Assembly (NCBI RefSeq): GCF_035934735.1 | Contig: NZ_CP142396.1 | Span: 1,426,001 to 1,490,000, forward strand | From: Sedimentibacter sp. MB31-C6 | Lineage (GTDB): Bacteria > Bacillota > Clostridia > Tissierellales > Sedimentibacteraceae | Reading direction: 5' to 3' | Length of the DNA stretch: 64,000 bases | Part shown: in pieces, positions 63,477-64,000 of the stretch | Position numbering within the stretch: the stretch's first letter is position 1 | Layout: every line of letters starts with the position of its first letter | Program-made: the position numbers and the translations under genes | The notes under the pieces: generated by a model | What the model saw: only the letters and a program-made list of their open reading frames with translations | Told to the model about the DNA's origin: nothing | Databases searched by the model: none

Positions 63477-64000
63477 ATGTATAGGGAGAAACTCGAAGAA
63501 TGGTTGCAAAGCCCATATATAGATACATCAATTAAAAATGAACTAAAATCAATAGAAGATAATGACGGTGAGATTGAAGATAGATTTTATAAGGATTTAG
63601 AATTTGGTACTGGAGGAATGCGTGGAAAAATAGGCGCTGGTACTAATCGCATAAACTTAATAACTGTAGCAAAAGCAACTCAGGGGATTTCTAATTTTTT
63701 AAATGAAAAATATTCAAATGATGAAATTAGTATTGCAATAGCCTTTGACTCTAGGCATATGTCATCAGAGTTTTCAAAAAAAACAGCATCTGTTTTTGCA
63801 GCTAATAATATTAAGGTATATTTGTTTGAAAGCTTGAGACCAACACCTGAATTATCATTTGCTGTTAGACACTTTAAATGTAAAGCTGGAATTGTTATAA
63901 CTGCTAGTCATAATCCTCCAGAATACAATGGTTATAAAGTATACGACGAATTTGGAGGACAGGTAGTTAAATATGCTGATGAAATAATTAATAATATTAA
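63477..64000 (+). CDS. pgcA: Phosphoglucomutase/phosphomannomutase, cut by the window edge
   Basis: The first 174 residues of an alpha-D-phosphohexomutase, probably ~570 residues when complete. The N terminus has FGTGGMRGKIGAGTNRIN and the catalytic-serine loop TASHNPPEYNGYKVYD, both typical of PgcA-like enzymes. The start is ATG at 63477 after AAGGGG. It follows galU at 11 bp and probably interconverts glucose-6-P and glucose-1-P for it. Confidence 0.93.
   Translation, partial: MYREKLEEWLQSPYIDTSIKNELKSIEDNDGEIEDRFYKDLEFGTGGMRGKIGAGTNRINLITVAKATQGISNFLNEKYSNDEISIAIAFDSRHMSSEFSKKTASVFAANNIKVYLFESLRPTPELSFAVRHFKCKAGIVITASHNPPEYNGYKVYDEFGGQVVKYADEIINNI

Noticed and set aside
1-64000. CRISPR array, prophage, intact insertion sequence or rRNA operon.
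   Set aside because: No regularly spaced repeats, phage or transposase genes, or rRNA sequence were seen on either strand.

Overview
The window looks like the chromosome of a low-GC (roughly 30% GC), spore-forming, amino-acid-using anaerobe of the Clostridia/Tissierellia type. The basis is the very AT-rich sequence with strong AGGAGG ribosome binding sites, near-consensus sigma-A promoters, a T-box and a TPP riboswitch, the spore coat operon cotJABC, two S-layer-homology proteins, an ornithine-racemase-type enzyme, and large peptide and branched-chain amino acid ABC importers. The closest genus is inference only; Sedimentibacter-like is my guess. There is no prophage, intact insertion sequence, CRISPR array or rRNA operon here.

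Layout. 1-4.3 kb: end of lysA, then dapF, a dicarboxylate/amino acid symporter and a D,D-carboxypeptidase. 4.5-10.8 kb: tRNA-Arg(CCT), then a complete Ami/Opp-type oligopeptide importer. 10.8-14.5 kb: a self-regulated YtrA-like unit (permuted papain-like enzyme, GntR regulator, ABC ATPase, ABC membrane protein) behind a consensus promoter overlapped by two copies of TGTATTA-N7-TAATACA. 14.5-19 kb: an SLH protein, tadA plus an amino acid racemase, and a DUF1576 membrane protein with a small partner. 19-29.6 kb: exoA, an M23 lipoprotein, NfeD/stomatin, a CNNM/CorC-type protein, a site-2 protease, 5-formyl-THF cyclo-ligase, comF and recD2. 29.8-35.2 kb: a SpoVB/YabM-like flippase, yabN/mazG and HU (an order recalling the Bacillus yab cluster), a GNAT enzyme, and a putative metal exporter with a Fur-family regulator behind a perfect 7-1-7 palindrome.

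35.2-42.6 kb: the livJHMGF branched-chain amino acid importer, glyA and alr on the minus strand. 42.8-49 kb: an ABC-F protein, a large SLH protein, a TIGR01212 radical SAM enzyme and an AI-2E family transporter. 49-54.1 kb: a ferredoxin-fused aldo/keto reductase, a DUF1893 protein, an ECF S component, cotJABC, and a TPP-riboswitch-controlled thiT. 54.1-58.4 kb: a truncated monooxygenase remnant next to a dispersed hairpin element, a Ca/Na antiporter, T-box-controlled argG and an aminotransferase. 58.5-64 kb: tRNA-Lys, a sensorless hybrid histidine kinase, a PRPP synthetase homologue, an mreB homologue, galU and the start of a phosphosugar mutase.

The genes fit a cell that imports peptides and amino acids, makes meso-DAP/lysine and murein, maintains an S-layered envelope and sporulates. 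The least described unit is the YtrA-type operon at 10.8-14.5 kb. Next are the metal exporter/Fur unit at 33.9-35.2 kb and a family of dispersed hairpin elements, one of which abuts a gene fragment. Where an RBS pointed to a later start than the longest open frame, the RBS-supported start was used and this is stated.
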